DNA from: Glycomyces luteolus
GTDB lineage: Bacteria > Actinomycetota > Actinomycetes > Mycobacteriales > Micromonosporaceae
Direction: 5' to 3'
Length of the DNA: 64,000 bases
Assembly (NCBI RefSeq): GCF_027622875.1
Contig: NZ_JAPZVP010000010.1
Location: 1 to 64,000 of the forward strand
Part shown: one piece after another, positions 32,406 to 40,928 of the stretch
How positions within the stretch are numbered: the first letter of the stretch is position 1
Layout of the letters: the number at the start of each line of letters is the position of its first letter
Notes under the pieces: model-generated
Told to the model about the DNA's origin: nothing
Databases searched by the model: none
Seen by the model: the letters and a program-made list of their open reading frames with translations, nothing else
Made by a program: the position numbers and the translations under genes

Positions 32406-34157
32406 CTACTTCCCTCGACCGGGCTTTCCGCGGAAATGGTTCGTGATCGGCAGGCGCCGGTCCCGACCGAACGACTTCACGGTGATCTTCGTGCCCGGAG
32501 CGGACTGGCGGCGCTTGTACTCGGCGCGGTCCACGAGCCCGGCGATGCGCTCGACGACCTCGGCGGGGTAGCCCTGCTCTACTAGATCCTCGCGTCCCGC
32601 GTCGCCGTCCACGTAGCCGACGAGGATGCCGTCGAGCACCGCGTAGTCGGGCAGCGAATCGGAGTCGAGCTGGTCGGGCCGCAGCTCCGCGCTCGGCGGC
32701 TTCATGATGATGTTCTCGGGGATCGGCTCGGTCTCGCCGAGGCTGCGGGCCTTCTCGTTGCGCCAGTTCGCGAGCTCGTAGACGAGGGTCTTCAGCACGT
32801 CCTTGATCGGCGCGAAGCCGCCGCACGAGTCGCCGTACAGCGTCGAGTAGCCCACGGCGTACTCGCTCTTGTTGCCCGCCGCGAGCACCAGGTGCCCGTG
32901 CTGGTTCGACAGGGACATCCAGATCACGCCGCGCACGCGGGCCTGCAGGTTCTCCAGGGCGAGCCCCGAGACGGCGATCTCGGAGAGGTACGCGTCGACG
33001 ATCGGCTGGATCGGCTCCACGACGTGCGTGATGCCGCACCGCTCCGCCAGGTCGGCGGCGTCGTCGAGCGAGTGCTGCGACGAGAACTGGCTCGGGTTCG
33101 CGACGGTGAAGACGCGGTCGGCGCCGATCGCGTCGCGCGCCAGGACGGTGGTGACCGCCGAGTCGATGCCGCCGGAGAGACCGATCAGCACCGAAGGGAA
33201 GCCGTTCTTGTTCACGTAGTCGGCCAGACCGAGGCGCAGGGCCTCCCAGACCTCTTCGTGGTGGCCCAGCTCGGGCGCGAACGACGGCTCGACGCGGGTC
33301 TCCAGGACCTTCGGCTCGGCGGAGAGGACGTGGAGCGCGGTGCTCATCAGCTCCGAGGAGTGGTTCGCGATGTCGCGGCCTCCCGAAGCCGGGCACTCGA
33401 CATCGGTGACGAGCAGCTCGGAGGCGAAGCGGCGGGCGCTGGAGAGGACCGAGCCGTCCGCGGCGACGATGATCGAACCGCCGTCGAACACCAGGTCGTC
33501 CTGGCCTCCCACGGTGTTGAGGTACGCGACCGGGGCGCCGAGACCGGCGGCCCGCTCCTTGACGACCGCGAGTCGGCGCTCGTGCTTGCCCTGCTCGTAC
33601 GGCGAGGCGTTGATGTTGACCACGAGGCCCGCGCCGGCCTCCTCGGCGACGGTGAACGGCACGCCGCCCCACACGTCTTCGCAGACGGTGAAGGCCACAT
33701 CCACCCCGCCGATGCGCGCGAGGTGCAGTTCGTGGCCCGCGACGAACCAACGGTCCTCATCGAAGACGCCGTAGTTCGGAAGATGATGCTTGTAGTAGCG
33801 AAACAGGACCTTGCCGTCCTGAAGCAGCGCCAAGGCGTTTCGGATGCCGTGACCTGTGGTGGAACCGATGGGTCCGTCCGCGTCCAGATATCCGACGGCG
33901 ACGGGCAGCGATCCGTTCCCGTCCGCGGCGATCTCTTCGGCGAGTCGGACGAGGCGGTCGCGGCTGGCCTCCACGAAGGAGTGGCGCAGCGCGAGGTCCT
34001 CGACCGGGTAGCCGGTGAGGGACTGCTCGCCGGTCGCGAGCAGGTGCGCCCCGGCGGCCGTGGCCGCGGAGGCGGCCCGGCGGATGAGGTCGGCGTTGTG
34101 GTCGAGGTCGCCCACGATGGGGTTGTCCTGGGCGAGTGCGATTCGGAGCGTCGGCAT
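32406..34157 (-). CDS. nadE: NAD+ synthase (glutamine-hydrolysing)
   Basis: A 583-residue two-domain enzyme that makes NAD+ from deamido-NAD+, ATP and glutamine. The N-terminal nitrilase-like glutaminase (about 1-270) has the Glu in ATGEQSLTGYPVEDL, Lys in FRYYKHHLPNYGVFDE and nucleophile Cys in FTVCEDVWGG. The C-terminal synthetase has the ATP-binding P-loop LSGGIDSAVTTVLARDA. Start at the ATG at 34157. It follows a TauE-like gene by 60 bases on the same strand, and nadA lies 18 kb away. Confidence 0.95.
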   Translation of the reverse strand: MPTLRIALAQDNPIVGDLDHNADLIRRAASAATAAGAHLLATGEQSLTGYPVEDLALRHSFVEASRDRLVRLAEEIAADGNGSLPVAVGYLDADGPIGSTTGHGIRNALALLQDGKVLFRYYKHHLPNYGVFDEDRWFVAGHELHLARIGGVDVAFTVCEDVWGGVPFTVAEEAGAGLVVNINASPYEQGKHERRLAVVKERAAGLGAPVAYLNTVGGQDDLVFDGGSIIVAADGSVLSSARRFASELLVTDVECPASGGRDIANHSSELMSTALHVLSAEPKVLETRVEPSFAPELGHHEEVWEALRLGLADYVNKNGFPSVLIGLSGGIDSAVTTVLARDAIGADRVFTVANPSQFSSQHSLDDAADLAERCGITHVVEPIQPIVDAYLSEIAVSGLALENLQARVRGVIWMSLSNQHGHLVLAAGNKSEYAVGYSTLYGDSCGGFAPIKDVLKTLVYELANWRNEKARSLGETEPIPENIIMKPPSAELRPDQLDSDSLPDYAVLDGILVGYVDGDAGREDLVEQGYPAEVVERIAGLVDRAEYKRRQSAPGTKITVKSFGRDRRLPITNHFRGKPGRGK

Positions 34158-34217
34158 AGGCCTATTCTTCCGCGCCCGCGCCGCTCCCGTCACCGGAGTT
34201 CCGGGAAGTGGTCTGGA

Positions 34218-34976
34218 TCAGAGCGAGCGGACCAGGAGGACCGCGGAGAGCACGAGGCCGTAGACGACGATCGCGATCCGCAGCGGCCGTTCGGGAATCC
34301 GCTGGAAGATCCGCGCGCCGATGTACCCGCCGATGAACGTGGCGGGCACGAGCACGCCGATCGCCCACCACGCGACGTCGGCCCAGATCCCGTACATGAC
34401 GCTGGTGACGACGCCGACGAGCATCGTGCAGAAGTTCTTCAGGGCGCCCACGCGGCCGAGCGTCTCGGAGACGCCCATGGCGATCACGGCCATGAGGATC
34501 AGGCCCAGGGCGGCGTTGAAGTACGAGCCGTAGAGGCACCCGGCGAACACCCCGATGTGGAGGACCGCCGGGTGGAGTGCGCGGCCGCCGTTGAGCTTGG
34601 TCACCCTCCGGTTGACCCACGGGCCGATCGCCATGAGCACGGTCGCCGCGAGCACCAGGAACGGCACGATCGTCTCGAACACCGAATGCGGCGTGTTCAG
34701 CAGCAGCAGTGCTCCGCAGACCGACGCGACCAGGGCGGTCGGGATGAGCGTCAGCGCGCGGCGCTTCTGGCCGCGGAGGTTCTCGCGGGAGCCGACCGCG
34801 GCGGCCGTGTAGGCGGGCGCGACCGCGATGCCGTTCGTGGCGTTCGCCAGGAGCGGCGGCACGCCGACCGCCATCAGGGTCGGGTAGGTGATGAGCGAGC
34901 CGCCTCCGGCCACGGCGTTGAGCCCGCCGCCGAGCAGACCGGCGATGAGCAGTGCGGAGACCTGGAGCAGATTCAT
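34218..34976 (-). CDS. Sulfite exporter TauE/SafE family protein
   Basis: A 252-residue protein with about seven to eight membrane helices and the TauE/SafE duplicated pattern (LLGGGLNAVAGGGSLITYPT, MAVGVPPLLANATNGIAVAP, and GCLYGSYFNAALGLILMAVI in the second half). The family exports sulfite, sulfonates or other organosulfur anions. ATG start. Its 5' end abuts the rnpB gene, which is on the other strand. Confidence 0.92.
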   Translation of the reverse strand: MNLLQVSALLIAGLLGGGLNAVAGGGSLITYPTLMAVGVPPLLANATNGIAVAPAYTAAAVGSRENLRGQKRRALTLIPTALVASVCGALLLLNTPHSVFETIVPFLVLAATVLMAIGPWVNRRVTKLNGGRALHPAVLHIGVFAGCLYGSYFNAALGLILMAVIAMGVSETLGRVGALKNFCTMLVGVVTSVMYGIWADVAWWAIGVLVPATFIGGYIGARIFQRIPERPLRIAIVVYGLVLSAVLLVRSL

Positions 34977-35002
34977 GGCTCAGGCAGCGTACGCTTGAGC
35001 GC

Positions 35003-35420
35003 TGGAACGAGATGGCCAGGCGGTCGCGGCGGATGCGGGAGACCACATCCGGCGAGGAACGTCCGGGCTCCACAGGGCAGGGTGGTTGCTAACGGCAACC
35101 CGGGGCGACCCGCGGGACAGTGCCACAGAAAGCAGACCGCCGGTCTTCGGGCCGGTAAGGGTGAAACGGTGGTGTAAGAGACCACCAGCGCCGCCGGTGA
35201 CGGTGGCGGCTCGGTAAACCCCACCCGGAGCAAGGTCAAGAGGAGCCGTGAGGCTCTGCGCGAAGGTTCGAGGGCTGCCCGCCCGAAACCGGTCGATGCG
35301 CGCGAAAGCGACGCCTCGCCTTACCTTCGCGGGTAGACCGCTCGAGCGCGCCAGCGATGGCGCGCCTAGATGGATGGCCGCTCAACGACAGAACCCGGCG
35401 TATCGGCCATCTCGTTCCCA
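35003..35420 (+). ncRNA. rnpB: RNase P RNA, bacterial class A
   Basis: The catalytic RNA of RNase P, which matures tRNA 5' ends. The ends GGAACGAGATGGCC (35004-35017) and GGCCATCTCGTTCC (35405-35418) form the P1 helix exactly. Conserved elements in order: GAGGAACGTCCGGGCTCC (CR-I), GGGTGGTTGCTAACGGCAAC, ACAGTGCCACAGAAAGCAGA, AAGGGTGAAACGGTG and the universal 3' part CGACAGAACCCGGCGTA. Length (about 418 nt) fits actinobacteria. It is divergent from the TauE gene. Confidence 0.97.
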
Positions 35421-35444
35421 GTCGTTGCACGGCAGGATGGCCGT

Positions 35445-36224
35445 ATGCAGGTTTCCGCGTTCTCCTCGCCTGGTGGCGGCGCCCCGAATGAGGATCACTT
35501 TCTGGTCTGGGCTGAGTCGGCGCTGGTGCTCGACGGGATCACCCGGTATCCGGACGATGGTTGTGTTCACGATGTGCCCTGGTTCGTGCGGCGGCTCGGG
35601 GCTGCGGTGGGGCGTCGGATCGGGTCGCCTGGGGGTGGGTTGCGGCGGGTGCTCGCGGAGGCGATCGCCGAGATCGGGGAGGCGCATCTTGAGGCGGGGA
35701 CCTGCGATCTGGGCAATCCCGTGACACCGGGGTCGACTGTGGGGCTGGTCCGGCGAGAGGGGGATCGGCTCGATTGGCTGCTTCTCGGGGACTGCACTGT
35801 GGCGTGGCGCGATCGCGAGGGTCGGGTCGAATTTCGGTCGGATGACAGGTTGGCGCGTCTCGACGGTGTGCCTGCCGAGTCGGTGGGCGGGGTGCGGCGC
35901 TGGCCGATCGCGTATGTCGAGTCGGTGCGGAATCGAGAGGGCGGGTATTGGGTGGCGGCCGCGGATTACCGGGCCGCTTCGCAGGCGCTCACCGGGTCGC
36001 TGGCGATCGGCGAGGTGAGCGAGGTGCTGCTGTGCACCGACGGGTTGACGCGGCTCGTCGAGCGGTACGGGTACTCGTGGCCGGAGCTGTTCGAGCGGGT
36101 CGCGGAGGTCGGGGTGGAGGGATTGGTCGAGCTCGTCAGGGAGCACGGCGAGGCCGATACGCGGTTCCATCCCGAGGCGAAGCGGCATGACGACGCGACC
36201 GGGGTCCTGCTGCGGTTGGCGTAG
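35445..36224 (+). CDS. Protein phosphatase 2C-like domain protein
   Basis: A 259-residue protein with PPM/PP2C-like landmarks: N-terminal NEDHFLVW (position of the NxD/QD motif), VLDGITRY (DG), the core PGSTVGLVRREGDRLDWLLL with GDCTV, LLCTDGLTRLVE, and the final KRHDDATGVLLRL (DD metal ligand). Enough Asp residues remain to bind two metals, but the first motif differs from GxRxxNED. Predicted cytosolic serine/threonine phosphatase. ATG at 35445, 25 bases after rnpB. Confidence 0.8.
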   Translation: MQVSAFSSPGGGAPNEDHFLVWAESALVLDGITRYPDDGCVHDVPWFVRRLGAAVGRRIGSPGGGLRRVLAEAIAEIGEAHLEAGTCDLGNPVTPGSTVGLVRREGDRLDWLLLGDCTVAWRDREGRVEFRSDDRLARLDGVPAESVGGVRRWPIAYVESVRNREGGYWVAAADYRAASQALTGSLAIGEVSEVLLCTDGLTRLVERYGYSWPELFERVAEVGVEGLVELVREHGEADTRFHPEAKRHDDATGVLLRLA

Positions 36225-36253
36225 GCGAGCGGGTCGGCACGACCCGGGCTGCG

Positions 36254-36772
36254 CTAGGCGAGCGGGCCGATCTTGTAGTGGGCCAGGAGCTTCGCGGTCG
36301 CACGGGTCATTTCGGGGAGGTCGTCGACCGGGTGCCATCCGGCGTCCCAGACCTCGTGGCCGTCGACGAGGATCTGCGTGGTCTCGGGGTCGCGCTCGAG
36401 GTGGAAGACGTTGTCGACCCAGCGGCCTGAGGTGTGGACGACCGCGCAGGGGTTCGCGGGGACCAGTTCGTCGAGTTCGGCCTCGATGCCGGTCTCCTCG
36501 GCGAGTTCGCGGCGGGCGCCTTCGATGGGCTGCTCGCGGCGGTTGAGGAGGCCGGCCGGGAGCGACCAGCGCTTCCCCGGGGGCTGGCGCAGCATGAGCA
36601 GGCGTTCGCGGTCCGCGTCCATGACGAGGACGACCGAGCCGAGCGTGTAGGTGGGCGTGGCGATCCGTACGATCCGGCGCCGCATCGGGTGCGGCAGGTT
36701 GTAGAACACCACTCCGGCGAGGCGCCGCAGCAGCGGCGCCTTCCGGCGCTGCACAGAGGGAGTCACCGCCAC
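36254..36772 (-). CDS. NUDIX hydrolase
   Basis: A 172-residue NUDIX protein. The Nudix box reads GLLNRREQPIEGARRELAEE followed by TGIE, matching Gx5Ex7REUxEExGU. The N-terminal 35 residues are basic and amphipathic (VVFYNLPHPMRRRIVRIATP). Likely hydrolyses a nucleoside diphosphate derivative; specificity unknown. ATG start. Convergent with the PP2C-like gene. Confidence 0.92.
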   Translation of the reverse strand: MAVTPSVQRRKAPLLRRLAGVVFYNLPHPMRRRIVRIATPTYTLGSVVLVMDADRERLLMLRQPPGKRWSLPAGLLNRREQPIEGARRELAEETGIEAELDELVPANPCAVVHTSGRWVDNVFHLERDPETTQILVDGHEVWDAGWHPVDDLPEMTRATAKLLAHYKIGPLA

Positions 36773-36847
36773 ACCCTACCCAGGGGACCGGCGGACGCTG
36801 CACGACGGCGTCCCTTGCGCTGAGGGGTTGCCAAGGGCGGAAAGCGA

Positions 36848-36909
36848 AGAGGCCCGGACCACCCTCGGCGAAGCTTGCGCGCCGTGAATCAGGGTGGTTC
36901 CGGGCCTCT
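36848..36909. terminator. Long hairpin carrying copy 2 of the 25-nt repeat
   Basis: AGAGGCCCGGACCACCCT pairs with AGGGTGGTTCCGGGCCTCT (one bulge). It lies just downstream of ctaF on the minus strand and is its probable terminator. The 25-nt loop (36866-36890) is the second copy of the repeat seen at 32349-32373. Confidence 0.85.
36866..36890. repeat. 25-nt dispersed repeat, copy 2
   Basis: CGGCGAAGCTTGCGCGCCGT is the first part of the unit. It differs from copy 1 at two positions, one of which (A to C) lengthens the inner CGGCG/CGCCG stem. Confidence 0.7.
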
Positions 36910-36921
36910 CGACGTATCGCG

Positions 36922-37368
36922 CTACTGCGGGCCGAGCTTGCGGGTGCCCGTGTAGTACTCGAAGGTCAGGCCGCCCACTGCGAACAGGATCGCGACGCCG
37001 CCCGCGAAGATGAGCCACGGGAGCCAGAACACGACGCCCACACCGGCGAGCACGGCGGTCAGCGCCAGACCCAGCGGCCAGTACGAGCCGGGGCTGAAGA
37101 AGCCGACCTCGCCCGAGACGTCGGCGATCTCGCCGTCGGGGCGGTCCTCCGGGCGCGGGTCGATGCGGCGGGAGATCACCCAGAACACCAGCCACACCAT
37201 GCCGGTCAGCAGACCGGAGAAGATGAGGGCGACCGTGCCGACCCATTCGACGTGGTTCGGCACGCCGTAGGCCGGGTTGTCGTTGATCCAGGTGACGTAT
37301 CCGTAGATGGCCGCGAAGATGAACATCGAGATCATCACGATGAAAAAGAGGCGGTTCTCGGTCTTCAT
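36922..37368 (-). CDS. ctaF: Cytochrome c oxidase subunit IV (CtaF)
   Basis: A 148-residue actinobacterial subunit IV of the aa3 oxidase with four membrane helices (LFFIVMISMFIFAAIYGYVT, VALIFSGLLTGMVWLVFWVI, WPLGLALTAVLAGVGVVFW, LIFAGGVAILFAVGGLTFEY), and the conserved RPEDRPDGEI and GFFSPGSYWP loops. It follows ctaC by nine bases. ATG start with RBS GGGGAAC. Confidence 0.95.
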   Translation of the reverse strand: MKTENRLFFIVMISMFIFAAIYGYVTWINDNPAYGVPNHVEWVGTVALIFSGLLTGMVWLVFWVISRRIDPRPEDRPDGEIADVSGEVGFFSPGSYWPLGLALTAVLAGVGVVFWLPWLIFAGGVAILFAVGGLTFEYYTGTRKLGPQ

Positions 37369-37377
37369 GGCGTTCCC

Positions 37378-38298
37378 CTAGCTCGCTTCGCCAGTGGCCT
37401 GGTCGGTGTCGAACGGGTGGGTGGTGGTCGCGTACGGCGCCTGCCCGATCAGTTCGAGCGCCTCCGGCGTGGTCATGCCTTCGACACGGGCGTTCACGAA
37501 GGTCTCGTAGTCCTCCGGGGAGACCACGCGCATCTCGAAGTTCATGAAGGCGTGGTAGGCGCCGCAGAGCTCGGCGCAGCGGCCCACGAAGGTGCCCTCG
37601 GACTCGAAGTCGACCTCCCAGCGGGTGGTCTGCGCGTCCGAGCCCGGGATGAGGTCGCGCTTGAAGAGCAGGTCGGGGACCCAGAAGGAGTGGATGACGT
37701 CTTCGGCGTTGCCGACGAAGCGCACGTCCTCCTGGTTGGGGACCACGATGATCGGGATGTAGTCCGAGTCGCCGGTCTCGGTGACGGGCTGGCCGTCGGC
37801 GCCGACGAGCGGCTCGCACTGCTCGTCGGAGTAGGTGAACTGCCAGTTCCACTTGAACGCCGTCACGTTGGTGCAGGAGGTGGGCTCGTCGCTCATCTCG
37901 GTGACGTTGTCCTGCACGATGACCGTGTAGTAGAACAGGATGCCGATGAGCACGAACGGCAGCGCCGTGAAGGTGAGCTCGGCGGGCAGGTTGTACTTGG
38001 TCTGGCGGGGCAGCTCGGTGTCGCTGTCCTTCTTCTTGTAGGCGGCGATGCACCAGAAGGTCAGACCCCACACGATGACGCCGACCGCAAGCGCGGCGAC
38101 CGTGGAGCCGATCCACAGATCGAACATCTGCTCGGACTGGGACGTGGGGCGCGTGCGCGGCCAGCCCAGGTAGAACGCGTCGTCAAGGCTGCACCCCGCG
38201 AGCACGATCGGGAGCAGCGCGGCGATCCCGGTGAGACCTATCGCGCGGCGGGCTCGGCCGCGACGTTCTCGGGACGGTTTTCCGACCACCTGTCTCAT
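37378..38298 (-). CDS. ctaC: Cytochrome c oxidase subunit II (CtaC)
   Basis: A 306-residue lipoprotein subunit II. A lipobox (VLAGC, near residue 31) is followed by two membrane helices (about 55-77 and 100-120) and the cupredoxin domain with the CuA ligands: His in VIHSFWVPDLLF and CAELCGAYHAFM (CxExCGxxH). It accepts electrons from the bcc complex. Start at the ATG at 38298 (MRQVVGKPSRE). The gene order ctaC-ctaF without ctaD between them resembles mycobacteria, not Streptomyces. Confidence 0.95.
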   Translation of the reverse strand: MRQVVGKPSRERRGRARRAIGLTGIAALLPIVLAGCSLDDAFYLGWPRTRPTSQSEQMFDLWIGSTVAALAVGVIVWGLTFWCIAAYKKKDSDTELPRQTKYNLPAELTFTALPFVLIGILFYYTVIVQDNVTEMSDEPTSCTNVTAFKWNWQFTYSDEQCEPLVGADGQPVTETGDSDYIPIIVVPNQEDVRFVGNAEDVIHSFWVPDLLFKRDLIPGSDAQTTRWEVDFESEGTFVGRCAELCGAYHAFMNFEMRVVSPEDYETFVNARVEGMTTPEALELIGQAPYATTTHPFDTDQATGEAS

Positions 38299-38439
38299 GC
38301 CTTTCTCAGCGCTCGGCTCCGCGTCCGCCGCCGGGCGGGCGGCAAGGCGCAGATCTTGACGGCAAGAGCCTACTGCTTGGCCCGGGCCCGGAAGTGCAAG
38401 GGGTTGGGTTCGCGGCGAGAAGTCTTCTACATTTGACAG

Positions 38440-39555
38440 GTGACCGACACGTACTTCGACGGCGCGACCGCGCAGCCGCCCCATCCGGCGGCCCGCGATG
38501 CTTATGCTGCGGCTTTGTCGGAGGGCTGGGCGGGCCCCGGCCGACTGTACACATTGGGCCGGAGGTCCCGGATGCTGCTGGAGGCCGCCCGCCAGTCGGC
38601 GGCCGCCTCCCTGGGCGTGAGCCCTGATGAGGTCACTTTCACATCGAGCGGGACACAGGCCGTGCACGCGGGCGTACTCGGCGTCATCGCAGCCCGGAGC
38701 GATCCGGGGCCGCTGGTGCACAGCGCCGTGGAGCACTCGTCGGTGCTGCACGCGGCCCAGTGGCATGAGCTGAGGGGTGGGACCGCGGTCGCGGTCCCCG
38801 TGGACCGGCTCGGGCGCGTCGACGCCGACCCGCTGGCGGGGATCGAGGACGCCTCGGTGCTGGTCGTGCAGAGCGCGAATCACGAGGTCGGCACCAGGCA
38901 GCCGATCGCCGAGATCGCGGCGAACGCGGGCGGCGTGCCGCTGGTGTGCGACGCGGCCGCGAGCCTGCCGTGGGAGCCCGTGCCCGAGGGGTGGTCGGTG
39001 CTGGCCGCCAGCGCCCGGAAGTGGGGCGGGCTGTCAGGGGCCGGGATCCTGGTGGTGCGCAAGGGGACGCGCTGGCGGAACCCGTTCCCCGGGGAGGACT
39101 CCTCTATCCGCGAGGCGATCGGCGAGATCGACGTTCCGGCGGCGGTGGCCGCGGCGGCGTCGCTGCGTGCGGTGGCCGCTGAGCGCGATGCGCTGTCGAA
39201 GCGGGTGCGGGCGATGACGGAGCGGATCAGGGAGCACATCGCTGAGACGATTCCGGAGGTGGAGCTGCCGGGCGATCCGGTGGACCGGCTGCCGCACATC
39301 GTGACGTTCTCCTGCCTGGGGGTGGACGGTGAGGTGCTGCTGACGGAGTTGAACCGGGCCGGGTTCGCGGTGTCGTCGGGTTCGGCGTGCGCTTCGACGC
39401 GGTTGCGGCCTTCGCATGTATTGCAGGCGATGGGCGTGCTCAGTCACGGGAACGTGCGGGTGTCGCTGCACCGGGAGACCACGGAGGACGAGGTGGACCG
39501 GTTCCTCGAGGTGCTGCCGGGCCTGGTAGAGGGCATTCGGCGGTTGTCTCGATAG
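38440..39555 (+). CDS. Cysteine desulfurase-like aminotransferase (class V)
   Basis: A 371-residue PLP enzyme of the NifS/IscS group: TDTYFDGATAQPPHPAARDA, VTFTSSGTQAVHAGVLGV, HSAVEHSSVLHAA, the PLP-lysine in AASARKWGGLSGAG and the catalytic cysteine loop SSGSACASTRLRPSHVLQAM. It mobilises sulfur from cysteine for Fe-S clusters or thio-cofactors. It starts TYFDGAT in place of the usual YLDxxATT. GTG start. Divergent from ctaC, a common actinobacterial neighbour. Confidence 0.92.
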   Translation: MTDTYFDGATAQPPHPAARDAYAAALSEGWAGPGRLYTLGRRSRMLLEAARQSAAASLGVSPDEVTFTSSGTQAVHAGVLGVIAARSDPGPLVHSAVEHSSVLHAAQWHELRGGTAVAVPVDRLGRVDADPLAGIEDASVLVVQSANHEVGTRQPIAEIAANAGGVPLVCDAAASLPWEPVPEGWSVLAASARKWGGLSGAGILVVRKGTRWRNPFPGEDSSIREAIGEIDVPAAVAAAASLRAVAAERDALSKRVRAMTERIREHIAETIPEVELPGDPVDRLPHIVTFSCLGVDGEVLLTELNRAGFAVSSGSACASTRLRPSHVLQAMGVLSHGNVRVSLHRETTEDEVDRFLEVLPGLVEGIRRLSR

Positions 39556-39684
39556 GGTTTGCGCGTCTTCGGGTCCTCGACTGCACCACGACAAGCACCG
39601 CGCCGCTTATGTGAGGAGCGCGCGGCGGTCCGCGGGTTTCCAATCGGGTTGTCGCGCAAGGAGGGTGCTGGCAGGATTCGGACC

Positions 39685-40284
39685 ATGCCGACCCCCTCCC
39701 GCCAGATCCGCGCCGTCTTCGACGCGGACACGATCACCGTCTACCAGGCGTACTCCCCCGCGATCGCCGAACCGGCGCTCGCCGCGCAGACGTTCGCGCT
39801 GCCGTTCAAGCGCGAGCGCATGACCTGGATCAAGCCCTCGTTCCTGTGGATGATGTACCGCTGCGGCTGGGCCTCGAAGCCCGGTCAGGAGCGGGTCCTG
39901 GCATTGCGGATCACGCGGGAGGGCTTCGAGTGGGCGCTGGCGCATTCGTGCGGCAGCCGCCCGGCCGAGTGCGAGACCGAGGAGGCCTGGAAGGCACGGC
40001 TGGCGGCGTCGCCGGTGCGAGTCCAGTGGGATCCCGAGCGCGGGCCGGGTCTGGAGCGGCTGGAGCACCGGTCGATCCAGATCGGCCTCTCCGGCGAGGC
40101 CGTGGACCGCTACGTCGACCGCTGGATCACCGCGATCGAGGACGTCACCGACCTTGCCGTGCGCATCGGAGCGGAAGCCGGGGGCGGCGAGGAGGTCCGC
40201 CGCCTGCTGCCGGTCGAGCGGGCGTATCCGCTGGATGCGGAGCTCGCCGCATTCGTCGGCGCCTCCGATCAGGAAAGGCCGTAA
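39685..40284 (+). CDS. DUF4291 domain-containing protein
   Basis: A 199-residue protein matching DUF4291: RQIRAVFDADTITVYQAYSP, FKRERMTWIKPSFLWMMYRC, GQERVLALRITREGFEWAL and VRVQWDPERGPGLERLEHRS with IQIGL. Widespread in bacteria and fungi; biochemical role unknown. I use the ATG at 39685 because residues before it lack similarity. Its 3' end overlaps the converging TetR gene by 16 bases. Confidence 0.9.
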   Translation: MPTPSRQIRAVFDADTITVYQAYSPAIAEPALAAQTFALPFKRERMTWIKPSFLWMMYRCGWASKPGQERVLALRITREGFEWALAHSCGSRPAECETEEAWKARLAASPVRVQWDPERGPGLERLEHRSIQIGLSGEAVDRYVDRWITAIEDVTDLAVRIGAEAGGGEEVRRLLPVERAYPLDAELAAFVGASDQERP

Positions 40285-40883
40285 GCGACCAGTAGGGAGT
40301 CGAGCATCGCCTCCTGGGTTGCGGCGCTGTAGGACGCGGGGTCGAAGCAGCCGAGTTGGGCCGCGCCTTCGGTGGCGCCCACGAGGGCGAAGACCGCGGT
40401 GCGGACCCGTGCAGGCTCCCAGTCCGGGGCAGACGCCGCCACGAGGCGTTCGACGCGGTCGCGCCAGGCGCGGTTGTTCTTGCGGTGCAGGGCGATCAGT
40501 TCCTCGTCCCCCACCGAGGCCGCCAGGAACCCCATCCACACCAGCGCTTCCTGCGCCGAGTCCTCGCTCAGCGCCATGCCTTGCGCGAGGATTGCGCGGA
40601 GCGCCGCGCGCGGCGTCCCGGCCTCGGCTTCGAGGCGTTCGACACGCACCCGCGTGCGGGCGTGCAGCAGGTCCCGCGCGTGGGCGAGCAGCGCTTTGCG
40701 CCCGGGGAAGCGGTGCATGACCAGGCCGGTCGTGCACCCGGCCTCGGCCGCGACGGCGCGGATCGTCAGGTGCTCGATCCCCTTGCCCGCCAGAATGCTC
40801 CAGACCGCCTTCGAGATGCGCTCCTGCTGCGCCTCGTGATCCGCCCTGCGTGCGATGGCCCGCTCCCCTCGTTTTCGTAACAA
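40269..40883 (-). CDS. TetR family transcriptional regulator
   Basis: A 204-residue TetR protein: HTH in RISKAVWSILAGKGIEHLTI, RAVAAEAGCTTGLVMHRF, PGRKALLAHARDLL; C-terminal ligand domain without a recognised subtype (BetI-like). No ATG or GTG exists before the HTH, and an in-frame stop lies two codons upstream, so the start must be the TTG at 40883 or nearby. That TTG lies inside its own operator and has no Shine-Dalgarno sequence, which suggests a leaderless or unusual start. Divergent from a GNAT gene. Confidence 0.88.
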   Translation of the reverse strand: MLRKRGERAIARRADHEAQQERISKAVWSILAGKGIEHLTIRAVAAEAGCTTGLVMHRFPGRKALLAHARDLLHARTRVRVERLEAEAGTPRAALRAILAQGMALSEDSAQEALVWMGFLAASVGDEELIALHRKNNRAWRDRVERLVAASAPDWEPARVRTAVFALVGATEGAAQLGCFDPASYSAATQEAMLDSLLVAYGLS

Positions 40884-40905
40884 GTGTTACCGTAACATCT
40901 GTTAC
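40877..40905. promoter_or_regulatory. Tandem perfect TetR operators
   Basis: GTAACAAGTGTTAC (40877-40890) and GTAACATCTGTTAC (40892-40905) each have perfect 6-bp arms GTAACA/TGTTAC. They are 15 bp centre to centre and lie between the TetR and GNAT genes, overlapping the TetR start codon. Confidence 0.8.
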
Positions 40906-40928
40906 GACAACTGCGACGAGGAGGACCC

